Source of the DNA: Candidatus Oceanisphaera merdipullorum
GTDB taxonomy: Bacteria > Pseudomonadota > Gammaproteobacteria > Enterobacterales > Aeromonadaceae
Assembly: GCA_018883865.1 (NCBI GenBank)
Contig: JAHLFI010000080.1
Coordinates: 1-34,630 of the forward strand
Direction: 5' to 3'
DNA length: 34,630 nucleotides
The number at the start of each line of letters is the position of its first letter. Position 1 is the stretch's first letter. Made by a program: the position numbers and the translations under genes. The notes beneath the pieces are model-generated. The model was not told the DNA's origin and did not search any database. It saw only the letters and a list, made by a program, of their open reading frames with translations. This document shows, in pieces, positions 17,330 to 25,019 of the stretch.

Positions 17330-19114
17330 ATGTCAGGCAGAATACCCCAATCTTTTATCGACGACTTGTTGGCCAGAACCGACATAGTCGATCTTATCGA
17401 TCAGCGGGTTAAGCTGAAAAAGGCCGGCAAAAATTATCAAGCCTGCTGCCCTTTCCATAACGAAAAATCCCCCTCCTTTACCGTCAGTCATGAAAAACAG
17501 TTTTATCACTGCTTTGGCTGTGGCGCCCACGGCACAGTGCTGGGATTTTTAATGGAATACGATGGCCTAGAGTTTCTGGATGCCATAGACGAACTTGCCG
17601 GTATGCATGGTCTTACGGTACCCCGCGAAAACGCTCATTCATCTCAATCGCCACAGCAACAAGCCGCCGCCAAAGCGATCCGCCAAGACTTATATGAGCA
17701 GCTGAATGACATCAGTCGCTTTTACCAAACTCAGCTGCGCCAATCGCAAACCGCCATTCAATATCTTAAAAATCGCGGCCTGAGTGGCGAAGTGGTGAAA
17801 AGCTTTAACATCGGTTACGTACCCGAACAGTGGGATGCGGTGAAGCGCCAATTTGGCCGCAATAACGAAGCTGAAGCGCAACTGATTGAAGGCGGCATGT
17901 TAATCAAGAGTGAAAATGGTCGCGTTTATGACCGCTTTCGCGATCGCATCATGTTCCCAATTCACGACCGGCGAGGCCGGGTGATCGGCTTTGGTGGTCG
18001 GGTATTGGGTGATGGCACGCCTAAATATTTAAACTCGCCAGAAACGCCCGTGTTTCATAAAGGCCGCGAGTTATATGGCCTCTATGAAGTGCGCCAAGCG
18101 CACCGCAATCCAGAGCGTATCTTGATTGTGGAAGGCTACATGGACGTAGTGGCGCTGGCGCAATTTGGCATCGACTACGCGGTGGCAAGCCTAGGTACTG
18201 CCACCACGCCTGAGCATTTACAGCTATTATTTCGCACCACCCGCGAAGTGATCTGTTGCTATGACGGCGACCGCGCCGGCCGAGAAGCCGCCTGGCGGGC
18301 TCTCGAAAATGCCCTGCCGTTGCTGCAAGATGGCCGCAGTCTCAAGTTTGTGTTTTTACCCGATGGCGAAGACCCGGACAGCCTAGTGCGCCAATTAGGC
18401 GCCGAGGATTTTGCCAAGCTGTTAGATAATGCGCAAAACTTTGGCGACTTCTTGTTTGAGCGCCTTGGCCAAGATGCCATGGCAGGCGATGCCGGTCAGC
18501 ACGAACTCGCCAACCACGCCGCCGAAGCCATCTTAAAAGTACCGGAAGGTTTTACTCGCGAAGGCTTAATTACTCAGTTATCGCGCCAGCTGAATTGGGG
18601 CGAAAATGAACGCCGCGTACGTGAGCTATTCAGCCGCTTACAGCAAGATATTAAGCCTGCTAGCTCAGCGGCGCGCACGCCCAGTAAAAAGATTAAGCTG
18701 ACCCCTATTCGCCGCGCCATTGCCCTTGTGCTACAATATCCGGCTGCCGCTGCCAGCTTATCAACCGCTGACACCGAAGGCGTCGCTATGCTAGCTTTAC
18801 CGGGGATAGATTTGCTGCAAACGCTGTTGGCGCAAGTACAAGGCCAACCTTTGATGACCACGGCGCAATTACTCGAACATTGGCGTGGCCACAGCTCAGC
18901 GCCCGCATTGGCACGCTTAGCAATGGCGGATCAGTTGTTTGCAGGAGATCGCATAGAGCAAGAATTGAAAGATACCTTTGCGGTACTTATCGAGGACTAC
19001 TTCGCGACGCGCATCGAAGCGCTGCAACAAAAAAGCAGCAAAGGCGGTCTAATTACGGCAGAAAAACAAGAATTGATGCTACTGCTTAGCGAAAGCAAAG
19101 CCGGTAGGAACTAA
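17330..19114 (+). CDS. dnaG: DNA primase DnaG
   Basis: DnaG makes RNA primers for replication. The CHC2 zinc finger is visible at the N-terminus (CCPFHNEKSPSFTV...CFGCGAHG). The core follows with FGGRVLGDGTPKYLNSPETP, then the Toprim motifs VEGYMDVVAL and DGDRAGREAAWRAL. The C-terminal ~150 residues are the DnaB-binding domain. Length 594 against 581 in E. coli. It has no strong Shine-Dalgarno and a terminator upstream, consistent with low expression. Confidence 0.97.
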   Translation: MSGRIPQSFIDDLLARTDIVDLIDQRVKLKKAGKNYQACCPFHNEKSPSFTVSHEKQFYHCFGCGAHGTVLGFLMEYDGLEFLDAIDELAGMHGLTVPRENAHSSQSPQQQAAAKAIRQDLYEQLNDISRFYQTQLRQSQTAIQYLKNRGLSGEVVKSFNIGYVPEQWDAVKRQFGRNNEAEAQLIEGGMLIKSENGRVYDRFRDRIMFPIHDRRGRVIGFGGRVLGDGTPKYLNSPETPVFHKGRELYGLYEVRQAHRNPERILIVEGYMDVVALAQFGIDYAVASLGTATTPEHLQLLFRTTREVICCYDGDRAGREAAWRALENALPLLQDGRSLKFVFLPDGEDPDSLVRQLGAEDFAKLLDNAQNFGDFLFERLGQDAMAGDAGQHELANHAAEAILKVPEGFTREGLITQLSRQLNWGENERRVRELFSRLQQDIKPASSAARTPSKKIKLTPIRRAIALVLQYPAAAASLSTADTEGVAMLALPGIDLLQTLLAQVQGQPLMTTAQLLEHWRGHSSAPALARLAMADQLFAGDRIEQELKDTFAVLIEDYFATRIEALQQKSSKGGLITAEKQELMLLLSESKAGRN

Positions 19115-19289
19115 AAAACAGAAAGAAACAGAACATTGAAAATGGGCATGTATGCCCCAATATAGAAACTTAAGCCTGAGATATGGCCATTTATGGGTAA
19201 TTAGACCCAATTAACGCTGCAACACACTCACCGACATCTAGGCTGGCGTGTTGGCAAGCACACCAACGCAAAATGCATTGGTCAAGTTT

Positions 19290-19298
19290 TGTTATAAT
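19290..19298 (+). promoter_or_regulatory. Extended -10 promoter upstream of rpoD
   Basis: TG-T-TATAAT at 19290-19298 is a full extended -10 element 93 bp before the rpoD start. No convincing -35 hexamer is seen, which extended -10 promoters tolerate. It would allow rpoD expression independent of the operon. The 276-bp dnaG-rpoD gap holds nothing else I can identify. Confidence 0.6.
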
Positions 19299-19390
19299 CG
19301 GCTATTTGTGCGCCACTGAGAGTGCTTTTTTAAGTGCCAGTGTGCCTCATTGCTTACACCCTCTTGCACTATCTAAATCGGACGAGTTCT

Positions 19391-21232
19391 ATGGAGCCAA
19401 CCCCTCAGTCGCAGCTTAAACTTCTCGTTGCCAAAGGTAAAGAACAGGGTTACCTGACTTATGCCGATGTTAACGACCATCTTCCTCAAGATATTGTCGA
19501 CTCAGATCAAATTGAAGATATTATTCAAATGATCAATGACATGGGCATTCAGGTGGTAGAAACCGCCCCCGATGCCGATGACTTAATGATGTCGGAAACT
19601 TCCGCCGATGAAGACGCAGCGGAAGCCGCTGCCCAAGCACTGGCTTCTGTAGAGTCTGAAATTGGTCGTACTACCGACCCTGTGCGTATGTATATGCGCG
19701 AAATGGGTACGGTAGAGCTATTAACCCGTGAAGGCGAAATTGAAATCGCCAAGCGCATCGAAGAAGGCATTAACCAGGTACAAAGCTCGGTATCAGAATA
19801 CCCAGCCACCATTACTACCTTGTTAGACCAATTCGATCGTTTTGAAGCCGGTGAGATAAAACTTACCGACATCATCACAGGATTTCTCGATCCAGATGCG
19901 GTTGAGACTGCAGCCCCAATGGCAACGCACATCGGCTCTGAGTTAAGCGATAAAGAGAAAGACGAAGACGACGACGAAGACAAAGAAGATGACGAGGACG
20001 AGGAAGAAGTTGATACCGGTCCCGATCCTGAATTAGCTCGCGAAAAATTTGCTGTACTGCGTGAACAGTACGACATTATGCGCGCTATGATCGCCAGCAA
20101 AGGCCGTACTTCACCAGAAGCGGCGAAAGAAATTGCCGAGCTAGCTTATATCTTCCGCGAATTTCGCCTGATCCCTAAGCAGTTTGACCGCTTAGTGCAT
20201 GCCATGCGCGACACTATGGTGCGGGTCCGCGTTCAAGAGCGTTTGATCCTCAAGCTATGTGTTGAACAGTGCAAGATGCCGAAGAAAACCTTCGTGCAGG
20301 CTTTCTCTAAAAACGAAACTGATGCCGAGTGGTTCAACACTCAACTGGCCACAGGTAAAACCGCTTGGGCGGTACGCTTGCACGACGTAGCCGAAGACGT
20401 ACTGCGTTCAATTGGCAAGCTCAGAATCGTAGAAGAAGAAGCGGACTTAACCATATCGCAGATTAAAGATATCAACCGTCGCATGAGCATAGGTGAAGCT
20501 AAAGCTCGCCGAGCCAAGAAAGAAATGGTTGAAGCGAACTTGCGTCTGGTTATTTCTATCGCCAAAAAATATACCAACCGTGGCTTACAGTTCCTCGACT
20601 TGATTCAGGAAGGCAATATCGGCTTGATGAAGGCGGTAGATAAGTTTGAATATCGCCGTGGTTATAAGTTCTCAACTTACGCCACTTGGTGGATCCGCCA
20701 AGCCATCACCCGCTCTATTGCAGACCAAGCGCGCACCATTCGTATTCCGGTGCACATGATTGAGACCATCAACAAGCTCAACCGTGTATCGCGTCAAATG
20801 CTGCAAGAGATGGGCCGTGAAGCAACACCTGAAGAACTGGCGCACCGCATGATGATGCCAGAAGATAAGGTGCTGAAGGTGCTGAAAATCGCCAAAGAGC
20901 CAATCTCCATGGAAACGCCAATTGGTGATGATGAAGACTCCCACTTGGGTGATTTTATCGAAGACACCACTTTGTCGTTGCCTGCAGACCAAGCCACCAG
21001 CGAAAGCCTGCGTAACGCCACTAAAGACGTGCTCTCAGGCCTTACCGCCCGTGAAGCCAAGGTGTTGCGTATGCGTTTCGGTATCGACATGAATACCGAT
21101 CACACGCTGGAAGAAGTCGGCAAGCAGTTCGACGTAACCCGTGAGCGTATTCGCCAAATTGAAGCTAAGGCACTGCGCAAATTGCGCCACCCTAGCCGCT
21201 CAGAAGTACTGCGCAGCTTCCTCGACGAGTAA
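19391..21232 (+). CDS. rpoD: RNA polymerase sigma factor RpoD (sigma-70)
   Basis: This is the primary sigma factor. Region 1.1 ([20 protein letters not shown] onward) and region 1.2 ([21 protein letters not shown]) are followed by the acidic spacer (Asp/Glu/Lys-rich around residues 190-215). Region 2 has [27 protein letters not shown] and [15 protein letters not shown]. Region 4 ends in the helix-turn-helix [20 protein letters not shown]. Length is 613 residues, the same as E. coli. I chose the ATG at 19391 over an in-frame upstream codon because it gives the conserved N-terminus. Confidence 0.98.
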   Translation: MEPTPQSQLKLLVAKGKEQGYLTYADVNDHLPQDIVDSDQIEDIIQMINDMGIQVVETAPDADDLMMSETSADEDAAEAAAQALASVESEIGRTTDPVRMYMREMGTVELLTREGEIEIAKRIEEGINQVQSSVSEYPATITTLLDQFDRFEAGEIKLTDIITGFLDPDAVETAAPMATHIGSELSDKEKDEDDDEDKEDDEDEEEVDTGPDPELAREKFAVLREQYDIMRAMIASKGRTSPEAAKEIAELAYIFREFRLIPKQFDRLVHAMRDTMVRVRVQERLILKLCVEQCKMPKKTFVQAFSKNETDAEWFNTQLATGKTAWAVRLHDVAEDVLRSIGKLRIVEEEADLTISQIKDINRRMSIGEAKARRAKKEMVEANLRLVISIAKKYTNRGLQFLDLIQEGNIGLMKAVDKFEYRRGYKFSTYATWWIRQAITRSIADQARTIRIPVHMIETINKLNRVSRQMLQEMGREATPEELAHRMMMPEDKVLKVLKIAKEPISMETPIGDDEDSHLGDFIEDTTLSLPADQATSESLRNATKDVLSGLTAREAKVLRMRFGIDMNTDHTLEEVGKQFDVTRERIRQIEAKALRKLRHPSRSEVLRSFLDE

Positions 21233-21260
21233 GCAAAGCCAGTAAGCGAATACCACATCC

Positions 21261-21286
21261 AAAAAGGGCGCAGCAGCGCCCTTTTT
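21261..21286 (+). terminator. rpoD terminator
   Basis: AAAAAGGGCGC pairs with GCGCCCTTTTT around AGCA, ending in a T-rich tail. It lies about 30 bp after the rpoD stop and closes the operon. Confidence 0.92.
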
Positions 21287-21424
21287 CTTTGCCTGATTTT
21301 TGTTGGCCCATATTTTGAGCTCCCTCTTTGCTAGGTAAGCTGTTTTTGAGCCCTGTATTAATAAACTGTTTGCGGAAAATAATGCCAACCGCTTAAAAAT
21401 CAAACTGATATGCATCCAGCCGAC

Positions 21425-21453
21425 TAGACAGCAAGAGTCACTTTACCTATAAT
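21425..21453 (+). promoter_or_regulatory. Promoter of tRNA-Ile2
   Basis: TAGACA (21425-21430, 5/6 match to TTGACA) and a perfect TATAAT (21448-21453) are spaced exactly 17 bp. They place transcription start a few bases before the tRNA at 21466. Confidence 0.8.
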
Positions 21454-21465
21454 CTCACCACTTTT

Positions 21466-21542
21466 GGCCCCTTAGCTCAGTTGGTTAGAGCACACGACTC
21501 ATAATCGTTAGGTCCCCAGTTCAAGTCTGGGAGGGGCCACCA
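21466..21542 (+). tRNA. ileX: tRNA-Ile2 (anticodon CAT, read as lysidine)
   Basis: This 77-nt tRNA with encoded CCA has acceptor GGCCCCT / AGGGGCC and anticodon loop CTCATAA. The sequence follows E. coli ileX closely (GGCCCCTTAGCTCAGT start), so the CAT anticodon is the isoleucine type whose C34 is changed to lysidine by TilS to read AUA, not a methionine tRNA. It sits after rpoD as in E. coli. Its 3' 46 bases are repeated at 31065-31110, showing that it is the integration site of the element to the right; the gene itself was kept intact by the insertion. Confidence 0.93.
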
Positions 21543-21586
21543 TATACAGCAAGGGTTAGCAGGTTAATACCTGCTAACCCTTTTTT
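21497..21586 (+). repeat. attL: 90-bp direct repeat (tRNA-Ile2 3' part + terminator)
   Basis: The repeat begins at ACTCATAATCG in the anticodon arm and runs to the T-tract of the terminator. The first 53 bases match attR perfectly; beyond that there are two C/T differences (21550 vs 31118, 21570 vs 31138). The crossover is most likely in the perfect part. Confidence 0.93.
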
Positions 21587-21587
21587 T
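21551..21587 (+). terminator. tRNA-Ile2 terminator
   Basis: GGGTTAGCAGGT (21553-21564) and ACCTGCTAACCC (21569-21580) form a perfect 12-bp stem with a TAAT loop, followed by seven T. It lies eight bases after the tRNA and is duplicated at attR. Confidence 0.93.
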
Positions 21588-21588
21588 C

Positions 21589-21608
21589 TGTGCCGCCTAT
21601 GTGCCGCT
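21589..21608 (+). repeat. Left integrase arm-type repeats (TGTGCCGCY x2)
   Basis: TGTGCCGCC (21589-21597) and TGTGCCGCT (21600-21608) lie directly after attL, 11 bp apart start to start. The same pair inside an identical ~26-bp segment occurs near attR (30901-30926). Repeats of this type beside att cores are normally bound by the integrase N-terminal arm-binding domain. Confidence 0.7.
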
Positions 21609-22310
21609 TTGCGGCGGGATAGTTAGGTAACAACAGCGCACACGTTTAAGTAAAGCTGCCTTGTTTGGTAAGCCTCTAGCGCCAGCCTGCAACGATAAGC
21701 CCCACTGTTTAGCCCTGCCTAATACTGACCTCTTAAATCGGCGTGTAAACCGCACTGCCATAGCGCCAGCCCTTGCCCTGCATGGCTTACAAACCCGCGC
21801 CTAACTCCGCGCCAGCAATAACAACGGGCAGCCCTGACACTGAACCGCCAAAGGTAAGCGGAACAATCCGTTCACCTAACGAACGGAATAATTCGTTCGT
21901 CTTAAAGTGTTCCCCATATTTAGGGTGTGGCGGTGAGTGTAGCGGGTGCGGTTGTGTAGCCCCTGCTCGGTGGCGGCTGGGCTGGGCTTCTAGCTGTTTA
22001 GGTGTGGCGGGTGGTGTAGTGGCCAAGCAACAACCAACCACAAAGCCGCGCTCTGGCGCTCGACCATCAATAAAGAACTAAGCGCAACTGTGCGCCCAGT
22101 TCATAACGGCCGCAAAGTTACGGGCGTTAGTTTGCGATATGTTCTCAAGGGCGGCTTTCCGCCTTTGGCTGTTAAGTTAACAAGGCAAAACTTAACAAGT
22201 AAAAAGTTAACAAGTCGCTTAAAAGAGGATTAAATCTCTAAATGTGAGAAGGTGGGGTTTCCGTGATTGCTAACAAAATACTTTCGACACCCCCCCTCCC
22301 TTGTGAGCAT
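21609..22310. other. Left-end region of the element without a convincing gene
   Basis: About 700 bp separate attL from the capsid gene. Overlapping open frames exist on both strands (21773-22081 plus, 21787-22041 minus) but neither has a good RBS or a recognisable product. The region does hold structure: nested inverted repeats at 21868-21900 (CCGTTC/GAACGG and ACGAACG/CGTTCGT) and three TTAACAAG repeats at 15-bp spacing. Confidence 0.5.
22177..22214 (+). repeat. Three TTAACAAG repeats with 15-bp period
   Basis: TTAACAAG occurs at 22177-22184, 22192-22199 and 22207-22214, exactly 15 bp apart, with A-rich spacers. The regular period suggests a protein-binding array; its role is unknown. Confidence 0.7.
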
Positions 22311-22332
22311 AAAAAAGGCGGCCAATGCCGCC
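22311..22332 (-). terminator. Terminator of the capsid gene
   Basis: Read on the minus strand, GGCGGC pairs with GCCGCC around ATTG and is followed by six T. It lies seven bases after the capsid stop codon. Confidence 0.85.
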
Positions 22333-22338
22333 TATACC

Positions 22339-23481
22339 TTAAACTTTAATCGCAAGCAGCTTGATACATTCAGAGTTAACCACGTCACCGCCGACTCGCT
22401 CTGTTGCGTAGAAGTTTACGTAAGGTTTGCTTGTGTATGGATCACGCAATAGACGAACACCAGTGCGGCGAGCAATGTAGTAACCACGCTGAAAGTTACC
22501 AAACATAACAGGGTAAGCACTCGCTGCAATGTCTGGCATGTTTTCATCAATCTCAACTGGATAGCCGAACAGTGTGTCAGGCTCGCCCGCCGTGGCTGAC
22601 TCACTCCAGATGTAGTCCCCAGCTCCGTTTTTGAGCTTTGACAGCACGCTGGCTGTCGTATCATTCATCACCCAGGCCGCCCCAGTGCGGTACTTAGCAC
22701 GCAATGCTGATTTGAGGTTCTTCAAGTCGTCAAAGTCAACTAGGCCGGATAATACAGTTTCAACAGATTGCAAGGAACCAAAGGCACGGACATCGTCTTT
22801 TTCAGCCGTCACCGTCTTGGATAGGATTCCAGTGGGCTTATTCAAACCGTCGCCGTTAATCAATGCCGCGCCCAATTGGTCGGCAAACTCACTAGTAATC
22901 TCCTCACCGATAAACATTTCAGCATCAAACATCGCATCATCAAGCATAGCTTGGGTCAGCTTAGGATTGGCATACAGCTCACCAACCGTAATATTGATAG
23001 AAGCTAACTTGGGTGTGCCTGTTTCTGGCCGGGCATCTGTTTCACCTACCCAACCAGACGCGGTACCGTGCAGGTTAACCAGCTTTTTAAAAGCAGGTCC
23101 AGGTGTTAAAACAGTGCGGGCAAGGCGAACAATTGCGGAAGCGTCCTTTTCGGTGCTCTCCACTTCACGATCAAGATATTCTGGTACCGCATAACCACCA
23201 TCTGATGGATCATCCCCAATCGACATCGATTTGCTCTGTAACTCGGACAGCCCTGATGTGTCACCTTTCGTTATGAATACGCGTAAAGCGTCCTTTTGCA
23301 CTCGCTCGGCAGTGCCGTGGGCGCTATAGCCGGCAAGACTAGGTCGCTTGAGGCTGGCCAACCCTAATAATTCTTTTTCAATCAGCGCGTATCGATCTTC
23401 GTGTTGCGCTTTAAAGTCCGTAAATTTCTGGCTTAGCTGTACGGCTACTTCTTTAATTTCTTCTTTAACTTCGTTAGACAT
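22339..23481 (-). CDS. HK97-family phage major capsid protein
   Basis: This 380-residue protein has the HK97 major-capsid layout. A charged, helical N-terminal delta-like domain (residues ~1-90) precedes the SDGGYAVPEYLD segment. The GWVGETDARPETGTP motif follows at ~143, with the LYANPKLTQAMLDDA and FADQLGAALINGDGLNKPTG blocks after it. The FGYPVEIDENMPD, FGNFQRGYYIARRTGV and FYATERVGGDVV blocks near the end are also family hallmarks. I chose ATG 23481 because AAGGTG lies six bases upstream; an in-frame GTG at 23490 overlaps that RBS. It is complete and undamaged. No protease gene is nearby, so removal of the delta domain, if it occurs, would need a helper phage. It is the only recognisable structural gene in the element. 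Confidence 0.93.
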   Translation of the reverse strand: MSNEVKEEIKEVAVQLSQKFTDFKAQHEDRYALIEKELLGLASLKRPSLAGYSAHGTAERVQKDALRVFITKGDTSGLSELQSKSMSIGDDPSDGGYAVPEYLDREVESTEKDASAIVRLARTVLTPGPAFKKLVNLHGTASGWVGETDARPETGTPKLASINITVGELYANPKLTQAMLDDAMFDAEMFIGEEITSEFADQLGAALINGDGLNKPTGILSKTVTAEKDDVRAFGSLQSVETVLSGLVDFDDLKNLKSALRAKYRTGAAWVMNDTTASVLSKLKNGAGDYIWSESATAGEPDTLFGYPVEIDENMPDIAASAYPVMFGNFQRGYYIARRTGVRLLRDPYTSKPYVNFYATERVGGDVVNSECIKLLAIKV

Positions 23482-23725
23482 AGGTTGCACCTTATTAACA
23501 AGTGGTTAGGTTTATAGTTTCTTGATCTGCTCTGACCTCACGCCGAGCTAAATCAAGTGGATTGCGACCTCTCGCCGCGCCTCCTAAATTAGTTAGGGGC
23601 TGGCCACACCGTCCCAGTGTTACCCCTATGCCTTGTCCAGATTTAGGGCTGAACTCCCGTTGAGTTCACGTTAAGGATCAATACAATCCTGCGCGGCCCC
23701 TTAACGCTTAGAGCAACTCGAGCCC
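23482..23725 (-). other. Structured 244-bp leader upstream of the capsid gene
   Basis: No ORF fits here. Several features are visible: a perfect 7-bp hairpin TGAACTC/GAGTTCA (23650-23668), a second short hairpin AGGAT/ATCCT near 23675-23690, and a 12-bp direct repeat GACCTCWCGCCG at 23534-23545 and 23566-23577. The second copy overlaps GCGACCTCTCGC, a short dyad. Possible roles are a regulated leader RNA or a packaging/terminase site. Confidence 0.5.
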
Positions 23726-23869
23726 TCAATCACTCCCGCGCTTTTTTATACCATCCAAGTCACGATAAGCTCTGGCCAGAATTTTGGCTTCTTTACCGCT
23801 GAACCCTCTTGAACGCAAAAAAACTTCGTACTCTCGCACCGTATTTATTTTATCCCGCGGCGTGCTCAC
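23726..23869 (-). CDS. Small phage-type protein next to the capsid gene (47 aa)
   Basis: This short gene starts at GTG 23869, overlapping the stop of the upstream ORF (GTGA), which implies coupling. The product contains VREYEVFLRSRGFSGKEAKI and ends LDGIKKRGSD. Short proteins with a similar LR..GFS..EAK pattern are often encoded beside HK97-type protease and capsid genes in tailed phages; their role is not known to me. Its presence suggests the capsid module came from a phage head operon that lost portal and protease. Confidence 0.6.
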   Translation of the reverse strand: MSTPRDKINTVREYEVFLRSRGFSGKEAKILARAYRDLDGIKKRGSD

Positions 23870-24171
23870 TTGTTTTCAGGTAGCTGCTTTGATTTAGGAT
23901 TCTGCTTGCGGATTTCTTCAAGTATCGATTGTTTAGGATCGCCAAGCTCTCCGCACCATCCACCATGCCCGGGCAAATTAATTATTCCTGAGTCAATGTG
24001 CTCCTTAATTTCTTTGGAAAGTGCTTCTTGGTTTGTAATGATTAAAATACCCACCATGGCGTTAACGTCACCCGCATCAGCAGCCGCACGAATTTTCTTC
24101 ATATAATCACGTTGATCCGCCTTGCTAGGCATGATGTTTTTTCCTTCTCTCCCGGCCTTAATGTTTTGCAT
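23866..24171 (-). CDS. Hypothetical protein upstream of the capsid module (101 aa)
   Basis: I do not recognise this protein. It is soluble, with a charged N-terminal half (PSKADQRDYMKKIRAAADAG) and a C-terminal IINLPGHGGWCGELGD stretch rich in glycine. I chose ATG 24171, behind AGGAC; a second ATG at 24132 behind AAGGA would give 88 residues and is equally plausible. It is the first gene of the capsid module and is coupled to the 47-aa gene. Given its position it could be a head-assembly or size factor, but nothing in the sequence proves that. Confidence 0.6.
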   Translation of the reverse strand: MQNIKAGREGKNIMPSKADQRDYMKKIRAAADAGDVNAMVGILIITNQEALSKEIKEHIDSGIINLPGHGGWCGELGDPKQSILEEIRKQNPKSKQLPENK

Positions 24172-24787
24172 GTTGCTTGTCCTGTTTATGTTTGAGTAAA
24201 GCCATATAATCACACGCACATGTAAAAATCAAATCTCCGATGAATCTCCGGCTAATCTTCGAAACAAAGCATAAGCTAAAATGGCTAATCATTAGCAGGA
24301 TTAGCTAATAAGTCGGTGAGTATATCGAGCCGCCAATTTTTCGGCCGTTAGCCATGGCGATCCGTGCTGACCTTTACGGCTTTAGTAAAAGGTTTACAGT
24401 TTTGGGGAATGTTTCCCTGTTTTGGGGAAAGGTTAAGGGGTGCGCCACTGGCGTATACCCATGACGCAATTTTGCTTCATGTAGAAGGCTGGCTAACTTC
24501 CTGCAATGCAGGGAGCAGCAGATTACCGCCTCCTAGCTCAACATTCCCCACTGGGGGAAGTTAACCAGGTGATTTTTAAGCACTGCTCAAAATTGAGCTG
24601 AGTTAGGTGGGCACTACAAAAGCTTTGTATTGGGCAAGCTGGTCCTACTTACTAAAAGGTACATTTTAGTAAGTAGGGGTGTTACTGGGAATTGCGCGAC
24701 ATGATCAATGAAGTTCTGGTAGGCAAACGAAAACTTTTCGACACCCACAAAGCCGCTCTCATTATAAATACTCATAAAACTATACAT
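24172..24787. other. Non-coding stretch between capsid module and origin
   Basis: About 600 bp with no convincing gene. It contains GTTTTGGGGAA twice (24399-24409, 24419-24429), an 11-bp inverted pair TGGGGAATGTT / AACATTCCCCA (24403-24413 and 24540-24550), and the perfect inverted repeat at 24644-24677. It probably carries the promoter of the capsid module, reading left. Confidence 0.5.
24644..24677. repeat. Perfect 14-bp inverted repeat
   Basis: CCTACTTACTAAAA (24644-24657) and TTTTAGTAAGTAGG (24664-24677) are perfect complements around the 6-base spacer GGTACA. It has no T-tract directly after it, so it is not a classical terminator. Position near the origin suggests a regulatory or cruciform site. 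Confidence 0.8.
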
Positions 24788-25000
24788 ACTGTACACCAGC
24801 CTTAAAACCTCATTAATTTCAACTAGTTAAGGTGTGTATAGTTTGGCTTGGACTGTACACCAACTATACACCGTGGTGTACACCTCCCCTTAAAGGGTGA
24901 ACAGTGGTGTACAGTAGGTGTATAGTTTTAAGTAAACTATACACCCTATAAGCATCTGTTTTAATTGACTTTAATTAACTGGTGTATAGTGGTGTATAGT
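24788..25000. repeat. Replication origin iterons, GGTGTAYAGT type (about 10 copies, both orientations)
   Basis: Forward copies are at 24896-24905 (GGTGAACAGT), 24906-24915, 24917-24926, 24981-24990 and 24991-25000, plus a 9/10 copy at 24833-24842. Inverted copies (ACTRTACACC) are at 24788-24797, 24852-24861, 24863-24872 and 24936-24945. A palindromic GGTGTACACC is at 24875-24884. An AT-rich stretch (24955-24980) lies among them. Satellite P4 alpha protein binds GGTGAACAG(T/A) iterons, and the gene ending 20 bp away encodes an alpha-type protein, so this is very probably its origin. Confidence 0.88.
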
Positions 25001-25019
25001 TTTCAGGGTAATCTAATTT

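Noticed and set aside
19960-20020. Unusual acidic run in RpoD
   Set aside because: Primary sigma factors of gammaproteobacteria normally have an acidic insert here.
19549-20100. 183-aa Ser-rich ORF antisense to rpoD
   Set aside because: It mirrors the Asp/Glu-rich coding of sigma-70; a shadow frame.
21773-22081. Plus-strand 102-aa ORF and opposing 84-aa ORF at the element's left end
   Set aside because: They overlap each other, lack good RBS, and have Cys/Pro/Gly-rich content typical of chance frames.
24364-24564. Plus-strand 66-aa ORF
   Set aside because: No RBS, no recognisable family, and it overlaps short repeats and an inverted repeat.
24614-24796. Minus-strand 60-aa ORF next to the iterons
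   Set aside because: It runs through the perfect inverted repeat and into an iteron, with no RBS. The peptide piece FAYQNFIDHVAQFPVTPLL looks somewhat gene-like, so it could be a fragment of an old gene, but I cannot name it.
24788-25000. Repeat block as a CRISPR array
   Set aside because: Repeats are 10 bp, in both orientations, irregularly spaced, without unique spacers or cas genes.
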